Shown here piece by piece: positions 6,523-17,600 of a DNA stretch of 64,000 nucleotides. The stretch lies in the NCBI RefSeq assembly GCF_002217925.1, contig NZ_BCMF01000011.1, positions 29,482 to 93,481 of the forward strand, written 5' to 3'. The notes under the pieces are model-generated. The model was not told the DNA's origin, ran no database searches, and was given only the letters and a program-made list of their open reading frames with translations. Position 1 is the stretch's first letter; each line of letters opens with the position of its first letter. Source of the DNA: Secundilactobacillus mixtipabuli (lineage in GTDB: Bacteria > Bacillota > Bacilli > Lactobacillales > Lactobacillaceae). Position numbers and translations under genes: made by a program.

Positions 6523-7623
6523 TTATTCTTCAACAAAAGCTGTGATATCTTCAACTGTTAAGATGGCATCCTTAACAACCTCAGCCGTAACCGGTTCCTT
6601 AGTTGGAACGAAGTGCATTTGCGTGCTTGGATCCGCTGCAGCAGTGGCAATCTTTTCGATGTCACTGTCAGGAATATCACCAAGGTTCAAGTCCTCCAGG
6701 TTAGTTGGTAGGCCAAGCTCATGGTAGAAGGGCAGCAAATCTCTGATATTGTCAGTTTTGCCTTCAATCGCCAGTAGAACCAAGATGCCATAGGCAACCT
6801 TCGCACCGTGTAGATGTGGGGCAGTTGCTGGGAAGATGGTCAAAGCGTCATGAATGGCGTGGGCGCCAGAGGCACGACCGTAGTCATCGCCCCAGCCACC
6901 AACAGTTCCGGCCATCACAGTAATGGTTTCAGCGATTTGACGCCAACGAGGGGTTAAGCGGCCAGCCTTCATGTCTTCTACAGCACCGATAGAGTTCTTC
7001 AATAGAACCTCTTTGCAGTTGTTGGCCATTTGACGAGAAATGGTCAGGGCTACGGTGTATTGGTCTTCTGGTAATTGTTGGAAGATCAACTCGGATTCGT
7101 AGAACTTAGCTAAGGTATCACCAATACCAGCCACGAAGTACTCGATTGGTGAGTTCAAAATAACTTTGGGGTTCAGTAGCATTAAATTAGCGGTTTCCAA
7201 GTAAATGTTATGGTTAATGTGTTCGCCGGTTTCCTTGTAATGCACGGAAATAGCTGACCATGGCGAACAGTTGCTTGCTAGTGTTGGAATTAAAACGAGG
7301 TAACGGTGAGTACCAGTGGTGACACTCTTAGAGGTATCCAAAACTTTCCCGCCACCAAGTCCAATCACCATATCAACGTTGTTTTCGTCAGCAATCTGAC
7401 TCACGCGGTCAATTTCTTCAAATGAACATTCACCACCAAACGGCACGTCAACAACCTTCACATCGTCTGGCCATTCTGGTAAATACGGTTGAGCTGCGGC
7501 TAATGATTTCTCGCCATGAAGAAATAAGACGGTTCTCACCTTTAACTTGGCCATGAACCCTGGTAATTCGTCATAAGCCTTATTGTCTGATATGTAGCGT
7601 TGCGGTCCACTTTGTGAAATCAT
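6523..7623 (-). CDS. iron-containing alcohol dehydrogenase / glycerol dehydrogenase-like protein
   Basis: A 366-residue member of the iron-type (group III) dehydrogenases, closest in form to glycerol dehydrogenases. It has the nucleotide-binding loop GLGGGKVLDTSKS, the PTLASNCSPWSAISV segment, and metal-ligand motifs GIGDTLAKFYE (Asp), SGAHAIHDALT (His) and HLHGAKVAYG (His). It would oxidise or reduce a small alcohol, polyol or aldehyde with NAD(H). The ATG at 7623 has AAAGGAC about 9 nt upstream. It is monocistronic, with its own strong promoter at 7714-7742 and a terminator at 6453-6497. No helper genes lie nearby, so the substrate stays open. Confidence 0.85.
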   Translation of the reverse strand: MISQSGPQRYISDNKAYDELPGFMAKLKVRTVLFLHGEKSLAAAQPYLPEWPDDVKVVDVPFGGECSFEEIDRVSQIADENNVDMVIGLGGGKVLDTSKSVTTGTHRYLVLIPTLASNCSPWSAISVHYKETGEHINHNIYLETANLMLLNPKVILNSPIEYFVAGIGDTLAKFYESELIFQQLPEDQYTVALTISRQMANNCKEVLLKNSIGAVEDMKAGRLTPRWRQIAETITVMAGTVGGWGDDYGRASGAHAIHDALTIFPATAPHLHGAKVAYGILVLLAIEGKTDNIRDLLPFYHELGLPTNLEDLNLGDIPDSDIEKIATAAADPSTQMHFVPTKEPVTAEVVKDAILTVEDITAFVEE

Positions 7624-7642
7624 TATTCTCAGTCCTTTGGTT

Positions 7643-7663
7643 AGTCCATCCGTTAGACGGACT
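7643..7663. promoter_or_regulatory. imperfect palindrome in the dehydrogenase leader
   Basis: A 21-bp imperfect palindrome with outer arms AGTCC/GGACT, about 45 nt downstream of the predicted transcript start on the minus strand. It could be an operator or a leader hairpin. Confidence 0.35.
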
Positions 7664-7713
7664 TTAATATGTCGTTTAGCTTCATCTCACTGGGTGACAG
7701 CTAATAGTGAATC

Positions 7714-7742
7714 ATTATCGACTTGAGAAAATGAAATGTCAA
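7714..7742 (-). promoter_or_regulatory. promoter of the iron-type dehydrogenase
   Basis: Read on the minus strand: TTGACA (7737-7742), a 17-bp spacer, GATAAT (7714-7719). This near-consensus sigma-A promoter predicts a leader of about 85 nt. Confidence 0.8.
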
Positions 7743-7803
7743 GGTGTTTTTTAATTGTTCTCTAATCTTGATTTAGAAAAACCTCGTTAAGAGTAAAAGT
7801 ATT

Positions 7804-8052
7804 TCACGACACTTGTGCTTGAACAAAATACTTATTGATCACGAACTGATGACGCTGATTATAGTGGCGATAGACGGCGATCTTAGCGCCTGCGCGAGCA
7901 CGGTACAGAAAATCTAGGGCGTGCTGGACCACAAGACAGTGTAATGTTTGCCCGTCAACTGTTATGATGGGAATGTACAACATCGGGGGAACCTGCTTAA
8001 TCACTTTGGGTTCAGCGCCTAGTATGCCAGTTACGTTAATGAATTTGGTCAA
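7804..8052 (-). CDS. small conserved-looking protein of unknown function
   Basis: I do not recognise this protein (82 residues from the start chosen here). It has a basic C-terminal half (FLYRARAGAKIAVYRHYNQRHQFVINKYFV) and alternating hydrophobic stretches (VPPMLYIPIITVDGQTLHCLVV) that suggest a small beta-rich fold. The longest frame opens at TTG 8091, but a strong promoter -10 box (8083-8088) overlaps that codon, so translation must begin later. TTG at 8052 has AAGGTGG 8 nt upstream and is my choice. Its own promoter and ribosome site support a real gene. It diverges from dnaG. Confidence 0.6.
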   Translation of the reverse strand: MTKFINVTGILGAEPKVIKQVPPMLYIPIITVDGQTLHCLVVQHALDFLYRARAGAKIAVYRHYNQRHQFVINKYFVQAQVS

Positions 8053-8082
8053 TATCAACACCACCTTTTTAAAGTTATCATT

Positions 8083-8111
8083 ATTATACAAACATACGTT
8101 CGCACAATCAA
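8083..8111 (-). promoter_or_regulatory. promoter of the small unknown gene
   Basis: On the minus strand: TTGATT (8106-8111), 17-bp spacer, TATAAT (8083-8088). Its position shows that the coding start is downstream of 8083. Confidence 0.75.
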
Positions 8112-8180
8112 GTAAAAGATTATTTTTTAATCGACTACATATGAAGGTGTTTTAGTTGCACATATAGTCTTTACTTGATA

Positions 8181-8189
8181 TGATATAAC
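8181..8189 (+). promoter_or_regulatory. likely dnaG-rpoD promoter
   Basis: TGATATAAC is an extended -10 box, 128 bp before the dnaG start. TTGCAC at 8157-8162 is a possible but distant -35. Confidence 0.5.
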
Positions 8190-8316
8190 TACGTACGCGG
8201 TAGATTGCAAAAAAGAAAGATCAATAATGAAGATAAGTTCGTTTTGACAATTTATCCGCATGTTATTGTCGATGTTTTAAAAGTGATTTGGTTGTTAAAT
8301 GAAGGGGGTTGCGCCG

Positions 8317-10164
8317 TTGGCGAGAATACCCGAACAGGTAATTGAACAAGTCCGCGATGCAACCGATATCGTGGATTTTATTAGTCAATATGTTCAATTG
8401 CAGAAGCAAGGAAAAAATTTCTTTGGTCTGTGTCCATTCCATGAAGAACGGACGCCTTCTTTTTCGGTCACTGAGGATAAGCAAATTTTTCACTGCTTTA
8501 GTTGTGGCCGAGGTGGTAACGTCTTCAAGTTTTTGATGGAGCTTGAAAATCTCAGCTTTCAAGAAGCCGTGGTAAAAGTTGCGGCATTTTCACACGTGTC
8601 GCTTGACGAGCAAATCGTTAACGCAGCAACCGGTGCCGGTCAGCACGGCGACCCGCAGTCACCAACTAATCAGCTGATCAAGCTGCACCAAGATGCAACA
8701 AAGCTTTATACCCATATTTTAATGAATACGGAAATGGGTCAGCCAGCGCTGGACTATTTGCACAAGCGCGGTTTGACAGACCAAACCATTTCAGATTACG
8801 GTCTGGGATATGCGCCCAGTAAGCAACTGCTGAAGCCGTTTTTTGACACCCGTAAGGTTGATTATCAAACCTTGCGGCATTCCGGTTTGTTCATTGAAAA
8901 TCAGGATGGTGAATTGCGTGACCGGTTTGTTGACCGGATCATGTATCCTATCCGCAACCAGTCGGGTCAGGAAATTGCCTTTTCTGGTCGGATGTTGAAA
9001 CAGCAGCCAGATCAGCCCAAATATTTAAACAGTCCGGAAACCGAACTGTTTAATAAACGCAAAGTGCTGTTCAACTTTGATCTGGCGCGGGGTGCCGTGC
9101 GAAAACAGGGTAACCTGATCCTGTTTGAAGGCTTTATGGATGTGATGTCAGCCCACCAATCAGGTGTGGATAATGGCGTGGCTTCCATGGGAACCAGTTT
9201 GACTGAAGAGCAGATTTACGCGATTCAGCGAATTACCAAACAAGTTTATGTTTGTTATGATGGCGATACACCAGGGCAAAAGGCGACTCAGCGGGCTTTA
9301 TCCATTCTACGTGATAATTCCAGTTTAACGTTAGGTGTCATTCAGATGCCTGAGGGAATGGATCCCGATGAGTACCGTCAAAATTATGGTGAAGAAAAGC
9401 TGGCCCACGCGCTGTCATCTGCCCGCGAAACGCCAGTTGCATTTGAGATGCGTTATTTGAAGACCCAGTATGATGTAAATACGGATACTGGCAGGTTTCA
9501 ATACTTAAATGACATTCTGGCGATCCTAGCCACTGTGAAGTCGCCAGTTGAACAAGACGTTTACCTGACACAATTGGCAGAACAGTTTCAACTGGAAAAG
9601 AGCAGTTTGCGCCAGCAGTTGGCCATGGTGAAACCGGCTAAGCAAACGCCTGAGCGGCCAGCCAGACCGGCAGTTAATCCCGGTCAAAGCCAGCCACAGA
9701 CGCAACAGCAGCAGGTCGTTAAGCGCACGCCAGTGGAAAAAGCGGAACGGGCGTTACTGTACCGGATGCTTCACGACCACGATGTGTGGTTACGTGTTAC
9801 CGGCTTACCGCAATTTAATTTTGTCGATGATGATTACCAGCTGGTTTATACACTGGCTCAAGGGTACTTTGAGACCCACCAGAGTTATGCGCCAGCCCAG
9901 TTTGTTGATTTTATCCATGATGATCATTTACAAAACCTGGTGATCGATATTGAATCCATGCAGTTAAATGAGTCAACCAGTGAGGGCGAGATTGATGATT
10001 ATATTCAATTGATCATGAATGTCGCACCACTAACCAAACAAATTGGCGAAACAGAGCAAGCGTTACAAGAAGCACGGCGGTTGGGCGATGATGACCGCGT
10101 GCGCCAACTTGTTATCGAGTATATTAAGCTACAACAGCAAAAGCAGTCTCAAAAACAAGCTTAG
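8317..10164 (+). CDS. dnaG: DNA primase
   Basis: DnaG makes the RNA primers for replication and works with the replicative helicase. The 615-residue protein has the N-terminal zinc finger (Cys39-x2-His42 and Cys60-x2-Cys63 in LCPFH and HCFSC), then the TOPRIM catalytic core ([13 protein letters not shown] and [10 protein letters not shown]), a Gln-rich linker (SQPQTQQQQ) and the C-terminal helicase-binding part. I start it at TTG 8317: AAGGGGG lies about 8 nt upstream and the protein then begins MARIPEQVI, as in other lactobacilli. The longer frame from ATG 8299 would contain the ribosome site. It is followed after 11 bp by rpoD, the usual macromolecular synthesis operon. Confidence 0.96.
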   Translation: MARIPEQVIEQVRDATDIVDFISQYVQLQKQGKNFFGLCPFHEERTPSFSVTEDKQIFHCFSCGRGGNVFKFLMELENLSFQEAVVKVAAFSHVSLDEQIVNAATGAGQHGDPQSPTNQLIKLHQDATKLYTHILMNTEMGQPALDYLHKRGLTDQTISDYGLGYAPSKQLLKPFFDTRKVDYQTLRHSGLFIENQDGELRDRFVDRIMYPIRNQSGQEIAFSGRMLKQQPDQPKYLNSPETELFNKRKVLFNFDLARGAVRKQGNLILFEGFMDVMSAHQSGVDNGVASMGTSLTEEQIYAIQRITKQVYVCYDGDTPGQKATQRALSILRDNSSLTLGVIQMPEGMDPDEYRQNYGEEKLAHALSSARETPVAFEMRYLKTQYDVNTDTGRFQYLNDILAILATVKSPVEQDVYLTQLAEQFQLEKSSLRQQLAMVKPAKQTPERPARPAVNPGQSQPQTQQQQVVKRTPVEKAERALLYRMLHDHDVWLRVTGLPQFNFVDDDYQLVYTLAQGYFETHQSYAPAQFVDFIHDDHLQNLVIDIESMQLNESTSEGEIDDYIQLIMNVAPLTKQIGETEQALQEARRLGDDDRVRQLVIEYIKLQQQKQSQKQA

Positions 10165-10175
10165 GGGGCTTTCTA

Positions 10176-11303
10176 ATGGCAAAAGAAACAAAGAAAAGCA
10201 GCAAAGACTTTGATCAAAAAGGTTACGACAAAGCCGTTAAGGACCTAGTAAAGGACTACAAGAAAAAGGGTCAAGTCACCTACGATGAACTGTCAGATAA
10301 AATTGCTTCACCATTTGGCTTAAGCGCCAAGAAGATGGACGGTTTGCTGGAAAAAGTTGAAGATGCTGGTATCAGTGTCGTTGATGAAAACGGTGATCCC
10401 GATTCACGTGCCGTTAAGGCTGCCAAGAAAGTTACTGCTAGTGAATTAAAGAATACTTCTGCACCATCCGGTGTCAAGATCAATGATCCTGTGCGGATGT
10501 ACTTGAAGGAAATCGGTCGGGTTAAGCTATTAACCGCCGACGAAGAAGTGGCGTTGGCCTTACGGATCGAACAAGGCGATGAAGAAGCTAAGCAAGAATT
10601 AGCCGAAGCTAACCTGCGTTTGGTGGTTTCCATTGCTAAGCGTTACGTTGGCCGTGGTATGCAATTCTTGGATCTGATCCAAGAAGGGAACATGGGTCTG
10701 ATGAAGGCCGTTGAGAAATTCGATTACCGTAAAGGCTTCAAGTTCTCAACGTATGCAACTTGGTGGATTCGTCAAGCCATCACCCGTGCTATTGCTGACC
10801 AAGCCCGGACCATCCGGATTCCCGTGCACATGGTCGAAACCATCAACAAGTTGATCCGGATTCAACGTCAATTGCTGCAAGACTTAGGGCGTGAACCTAC
10901 CCCTGAAGAAATTGGTGCCGAAATGGATATGCCAACGGAAAAGGTTCGTGAGATCTTGAAGATCGCTCAAGAACCCGTTTCATTGGAAACCCCAATTGGT
11001 GAAGAGGACGACTCTCACTTGGGTGACTTCATTGAAGATGACGATGCTACGAGTCCAGCAGATCACGCTGCTTACGAACTGTTAAAAGAACAGCTTGAAA
11101 GCGTTCTGGACACCTTAACAGATCGGGAAGAAAACGTGTTGCGTCTTCGTTTCGGTTTGGATGACGGCCGGACCCGCACTTTGGAAGAAGTCGGTAAAGT
11201 TTTCGGTGTTACCCGTGAACGGATTCGTCAAATCGAAGCTAAAGCCTTACGCAAGCTTCGTCACCCATCACGTTCAAAGCAACTGAAGGATTTCTTGGAG
11301 TAA
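10176..11303 (+). CDS. rpoD: RNA polymerase primary sigma factor (sigma-70/sigma-A)
   Basis: The housekeeping sigma factor, 375 residues, which directs RNA polymerase to TTGACA/TATAAT promoters such as those found in this window. Region 1.1-like sequence is at the N-terminus. Region 1.2-2 runs from [16 protein letters not shown] through [29 protein letters not shown] and [15 protein letters not shown]. Region 3 follows ([14 protein letters not shown]), then region 4 with the helix-turn-helix [28 protein letters not shown]. The ATG has an AGGGGGC ribosome site. It is co-transcribed with dnaG and ends before a strong terminator. Confidence 0.97.
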   Translation: MAKETKKSSKDFDQKGYDKAVKDLVKDYKKKGQVTYDELSDKIASPFGLSAKKMDGLLEKVEDAGISVVDENGDPDSRAVKAAKKVTASELKNTSAPSGVKINDPVRMYLKEIGRVKLLTADEEVALALRIEQGDEEAKQELAEANLRLVVSIAKRYVGRGMQFLDLIQEGNMGLMKAVEKFDYRKGFKFSTYATWWIRQAITRAIADQARTIRIPVHMVETINKLIRIQRQLLQDLGREPTPEEIGAEMDMPTEKVREILKIAQEPVSLETPIGEEDDSHLGDFIEDDDATSPADHAAYELLKEQLESVLDTLTDREENVLRLRFGLDDGRTRTLEEVGKVFGVTRERIRQIEAKALRKLRHPSRSKQLKDFLE

Positions 11304-11343
11304 ATTAGAATCAAGTATTGAAATTGATAACCATTTAGGATGA

Positions 11344-11395
11344 AAAACACCCTGGTTATGAGTCGAAAAGACTGATAATCAGGGTGTTTTTATGT
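11344..11395 (+). terminator. terminator of dnaG-rpoD
   Basis: AAAACACCCTG...CAGGGTGTTTT with an extended, slightly imperfect inner stem (TTATGAGTC/GACTGATAA) and a T-run. Confidence 0.85.
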
Positions 11396-11451
11396 GCAAT
11401 TAAATGACTAGTGACCTAAACAAAATTTCAAAAATTGTTTTAAGGATAAAC

Positions 11452-11480
11452 TTTACACGTGAAAACTTCAACATTATAAT
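11452..11480 (+). promoter_or_regulatory. promoter of the MucBP adhesin gene
   Basis: TTTACA (11452-11457), 17-bp spacer, TATAAT (11475-11480). Predicted leader about 140 nt. The leader carries GATTGGGGGAGTAT (11491-11504), which is also found at the ribosome site of the second LPXTG gene (46127-46140), and a 7-codon mini-ORF beginning MNFHSE. Confidence 0.75.
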
Positions 11481-11627
11481 AAAACCAAAAGATTGGGGGA
11501 GTATACGAAAGGAAAATGAATTTTCATTCGGAATTTTAGTTAACGCTGTTGATAAATGTCTTTTAACGTTAAGTTGTTTTTGATGGATGAGATAACTAAT
11601 TGGTAGGTCAAATAGGGGGCACCAGAA

Positions 11628-14600
11628 ATGGTCGGAAAAAACAATCATATTAGAACAATTAAGTCCAATTTAAAGGAACACTATAAAGCGTATAAAGCTG
11701 GTAGAAGATGGATTTACGCTAGTTTAGCGAGCTTAGCAGTTGGTGCTGGACTTTTGTTGGGGAGTACAACTGCTTATGCGGATAGTGTCACAGACAGTGC
11801 TTCACAACCAGCTGAAGCGCCATCAAGTCAGACAACGGCTGCAACTGTTCAAAAAGCTGCGGTAGTACCGTTGAAAACGTCTCAGGGTACGAATAATGAT
11901 AATGCTGACGGCGCAGTAAAAGCAGCGGACCAATCACAAGCAGCGGTGGACGGCGCATCAAAAACTGCTGAGGATTCTGCAGTAAACACTCAACAGGCTA
12001 CTGCTCAACCGACTCAACAGGCAAATAATTCAACCGCTCAAACTTCAGAGAAAAAAGTGCTGGTTGATCCAACCGAAGACCAATTAAATGCAGCTAAAGC
12101 CAGTGCTGAACAAGTATACGCAACGACTCATCAAGCCCAAGAAATTGATGCGGTAGCGGGTGAACCGGCAAGCACTACTACAGGGTTAACTATTTCTGAA
12201 TCTGCAATTGGGACTGATACCCATGCACAAAGCCCTTTAATAATCACTATCAATGCCAATGCAAAAGCTGGTGATATTTACAAAGTTACAATTCCAGCGG
12301 ACAATCAACTGTATACTTTTGATTCAGTGGATTCTTTAGGTGCTGAAGCAGGGACTACAACAACCACTTTGGGTACAGATGGCTCACATATCATTACTGA
12401 TACTTTCGCGACTGACACAGCCAGCACGCAACGAATAAAGCTTAATTTGACAAGTCCGTTTTTGGCGCCAGCGCGTATGGCTGATGTGGGTAAAACAGTG
12501 ATTAAAAACGTTACTTTCACAGTGAACGACAAGCCTCAAACTGGAGTTAGTTTCACTCAGACAGTTAAACCAACAACCAAGTTATCGACGATTACTATGC
12601 TTCATCCTGATCCTAGTACAGTTGAACAGCTATTGCCTAATCAAAACTATATCTTCGGCGTGAGTGTGAACGAAAGTGATGGGATTCCTTATGATGACAG
12701 CCTTGGCACGACTAATCGGGCAAGTAAGGTAGATAATTATGGAGGAACCAAAATCATAATTCCGGTTCCTACTGGTTTTAATTTAGACAATGATAGTACG
12801 GCCAAAATGAATGCTTTTACTGATGGTACAACAATCACACAACCAGGTGGCAAGGGAACTGACGTCATTATTAATGCTCCAGCAGGCGCTGGTGGTCAAG
12901 TTGGCAATAACGGAATACTCAATTCTCCTGAATACCAGATTGTTGGGGCTTTTGATGTCTCTCAAACTACAACTGCACAAGCTCTCACTGCAAGTGGTGA
13001 TGTCACTTTTTCTCAAATTATCAATGGGGATAGTACTAACAATACAATTACCGATTCGGCTGACCCGTGGAAGGTTACCATATTACCAAACAACGGTGGA
13101 ACAAATGTTGGTCAAAGCGACGTATCGCCTATTGCTAAAGGAAATTCTTCTGGGAATTCTTCTCAATTAGTGTTGGATAATATTCCCAGTGATGATCCCG
13201 AAAACCTTAACAGTTTTGGTTTTGAGTTTAATTCGGCTGCTAATGCCACCGATACCCAAATTACAATTAAAGTTCCTGATGGTCTTGATGCAACAAGTAT
13301 CCAAACACCCGCTCAAGGGATTACGCCATCAGCCTATTTACCAGATACATCCAGCTATAAATACACGTTAACCTTAGCCAATGGGGAAACTGAGACCGGA
13401 ACTGTAGCAGCGGGTACAAAAGTTACTTCTGCCGATGGTTCTGCGATTAGAACGGCAGTGTTTGAGCCAAATGCGATTGCGGCTGGCTCTTTTGCAGAGG
13501 CTTCGGATGATGCATCCGGCTTTTCTGTTAAAGGTCATTTAGCGACTAATTATGATGACAACACGACCGCTGTTAAATACAATGATAAACTGACTTCTTC
13601 TATCAATATTAGTTTTAAGGCTGGCGATGAGCATTATGAACGTAAGGCGTCAGTCGATCAAACAGCTGTTGAAGCTTTGGCTATCGGTGACGCTTATCTC
13701 GTGACAAGAACTAATCATCAAACGCCAGGTAACTCTAGTGCAGGAACACTTCAGATTAGATATGATGATTTTGGTCAGGGCCAGAACACAAATAGTGTTG
13801 ATGAGCCAACCTTTTACTTTGTCCTTCCTAAAGCTACTACTGTAGCATCTGTTAACAGTCTTGGAAGTATGAACGATGATCCCATTCATGATTCAAGATA
13901 TACGCCAGATCCTACTGGTGCTCAATTAACTCAAGTCACTGGTGCTAAAGTTTCTGAATTCACTGCGGATAATGGGCAAACGGTTGTCAAAATTGATTAT
14001 TCTGGGACCGGAAAAATTGTCGATTTTAGTCAAGTCACGGGTTATTGGGGTGCGGTTACATTAGCCAACAATCCCGATGCGTTGCCTGGCGATTACCCAT
14101 ATTATGTCTATATTTCGTCATCAAAGACCAAGCTTGTTAATTCTACGAAACCGATTGATTCTTCGTTTGTTCAAAATGATCCGAATGCCTGCTTAATGCG
14201 TGGCGAAGCTGGGACTGGGACGTGGAATATTTCAACTGCAAGCTCATTTTTCAACACTTCTTTTGCACAGGGTAATACAGATGCTACCCCAGTTAATCCG
14301 GAGAGTGGAAAGAATAGTGTTGGTACCAGTGATGATAAGAAAACTGCTGATATGACTTTTTACGATACTATTGTCTATACCTCACCTGCAACTGATGCCC
14401 AAGATCACAATGCGATAGCTGTTATTAATTTACCTACTGTCGGAGATTCAAAGGGTTCGCAGTACACTTTTGATTTAAAGGGTCCCATTACCATGCCAAC
14501 GAACTTTGCAACTGCAAACGGTGACGGGACAGCGCTTAATTCCACTGTTCTTTATTCAACTACCGCTCAAACCTTTAATACTGCTGATACGTCTCCTAGT

Positions 14601-17600
14601 ACCACCGGTTACGTAACGGCGGACCAGATTCCAAATGGTGACTGGTCTAAGATCCGGTCAATCATGATTCAAGTTAGTGGCATCAAGCCGAATACTTCAA
14701 CTGGACGGATTGCTATTGCTGGTAAAGTAGCTGATCAGACGGTTGATGGCAAGACAATTACCTTCAATGACATGGCTGGTAATACAGGTTATCTGCAAAC
14801 CGCATTTTATGGTGACGGTTCAAAGGTCGTTGTTAGTTCCACTGATGCTTTAATCAAGATTGTGGGGACTTCTACTGTGAAGGCTCGCTATCACTATGTA
14901 GACGCCGAAGGTCACGATCAGTATGTTGAAATTCCAGATTTAACTCAGACAGTTAATGATAATGTCGACACACTTAAAGACTATCCGAAAACAAAATCAG
15001 AATTTAATGCTACAGATACTGCATTGATTCCAAAGGGATATCAGTTAGAAACCGGTACGGATAATACAGTTACTCGAACTATCATTGATAGCGGCAAAAA
15101 GGATGGGTTAGCTGCGTTAGGCCAAGTTGCGCACTATTATGATGATGGTGATTATGTACAGTATGATTTAATAGGTGATTCAAGCCTAACGGTTACCTAT
15201 GTAGACAACGATAATAAGAACCAACCTGTAGGTGCTCCTTTTGAAGTTGATGGTGTTACCAATCAGAAAGGCACATATGATGTTAAGGTTCCAGATAATT
15301 ATGAATTAGCGAAGGGACAAGCTGATAAGCTAACTTACACGATTACTCCAGATGACACGGATAATTTGACGGTTAACTTGGTTCACAAACACACGACTGA
15401 TTTACCAAAGGGCTTTAACAGTACGACGACTCGTAAGATTACAGTCAATAATGTGGATGGAACACAAACTGTGATTAATCAGGACGTTACTTGGACTACG
15501 GATACTGATTTGGTGACCCATACCACAACCTATACGCCAAGTGGAGATTATCCAGATTATGTAACACCTGAAGTTAAGGGGTACACGCCATCAAATATTG
15601 ATACGCCGGCAATTACGAATAAGGCAACGGTTGAGGCGCCCGCTAACCCAGCTGATGTTGTCATTAACTACACGGCTAACAAGAACAGCCTAACCGTTAC
15701 TTATGTGGACAACGATAACAAAAATCAACCAGTAGGCAATCCTGTCGAAGTTGATGGTGTTACCAATCAGAAAGGCACATATGATGTTAAAGTTCCTGAT
15801 AACTATGAATTAGCACCAGGCCAGAAAGATAAGTCGAACTACACGATTACTCCAGATGATACGGACAATTTGACGGTTAACTTGGTTCACAAACACGATA
15901 CCAAATTACCTGATGGTTTCAGTGGTACCACAACGCGGACGATTATCATTAATGGAGTTGATGGGACACAAAAGGTGACCCATCAGAATGTGAGCTGGAC
16001 AGCGAATACCGATCTGGTTACTCAAGTAACAACGTATACACCAAGCGGTAATTATCCAAATTATGTAACACCAAATGTAGAAGGGTACACGCCAACGTCA
16101 GCAAATACACCAGCAGTTACGCCTACTGTGCTCAAAACGATGCCAACTAATCCAGCTGATGTTGTCATTAACTACACAGCTAACAAGAACAGCCTAACCG
16201 TTACTTATGTGGACAACGATAACAAGAACCAACCAGTGGGTAATCCTGTTGAAGTTGATGGTGTTACCAATCAGAAAGGCACGTATGATGTTAAGGTTCC
16301 TGATAACTATGAATTAGCGAAGGGACAAGCTGACAAGCTAACTTACACGATTACTCCAGATGATACGGACAATTTGACGGTTAACTTGGTTCACAAACAC
16401 ACTACCAACTTACCGGATGGTTTTACCGGCACCACGACCCGGACAATCACCTATACCGGCCTTCCTGCGGGCAATCCAAATCCTGTCAGTCAGCCATTGA
16501 ATTGGACGGCAGATACAGATGAGGTTACGCACGTGACGACCTATACGCCAATTGGTAACTACCCTCAAGTTATTTCGCCATCAATACCAGGTTATACGCC
16601 AAAGGAAGCCAGTGTACCAGCAGGAATCGATCAAGCCACGACTACGCGGCCTGTTAATAGCAGCATCACCGTTACCTATTCGGCAAATAATGCTGATCTG
16701 ACAGTGACTTACGTAGATACGGATGCGAACAACAAAGTAGTTGGTACGCCAAAAACGCTTACGGGCAAGACCAATGAAACCGGCAACTACCAGGTAGTGA
16801 TTCCGGATCACTATGTTTTAGCCGCGGGACAGGACGACAAGGTACCGTATACATTTAAAGCGGGTAATGATACCAGTGATAACCTGACAATCAAGCTGGC
16901 ACACAAGCTGGACCGCACCACGACTATTTCAACCCGGACAATCCACTATGCTGTTGATGATCCAAGTTACACGGGCACCGTGCCAGCACCAAAGGTCGAG
17001 ACGATTACTTGGCAGGTGGTGACTGATGAAGTTACGAGTGACAGTGTTGCAACACCAGATAGCGCCTACGACGAAGTGCCGTCACCAACGCTTCCAGGTT
17101 ATACGGTAAATCCAAGTCAAGTTGGTCAGCAAACCGTTGGCAAAGTTGCGACGCGAGACGTGCCAATGTATAACGAAGATGTCGTTGTGACTTACACGCC
17201 GATTGCTAAGCCAGATGGTGGTGGTACTCCAGGGACACCAACCAATATTCAAAAGGTACCGACACCTCCTGAGAACGTGCCAACGGACAATACCACGACA
17301 CCTGGCAAAGTGGTTACGAAGACGCCTGAACCAGGTGAAGCCGTTACTAAGACCAATCAGAATCAATCAAATGGCGGTTCTGGGACCTCGGTAGAAACTG
17401 GTGAAAATGCTGGGCGTGCTGAAACACTCAGTGAGACGACTACTGGCGCTTCTAGTCATTCAGCTAACGCAAATTCAACTACGACAGTTCTGGATAATCA
17501 AGTTAATCCTTCAACCACTAACCAGCAGCAGTTGCCACAGACCAACGAACAAAATCAGGCAACGGTCGGTTTCGGCCTGCTTGGTATGCTGACAAGTCTG

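Noticed and set aside
7964..8155. 63-codon plus-strand ORF opposite the small unknown gene
   Set aside because: It lies over the promoter and start of the minus-strand gene, which has a better ribosome site and promoter.
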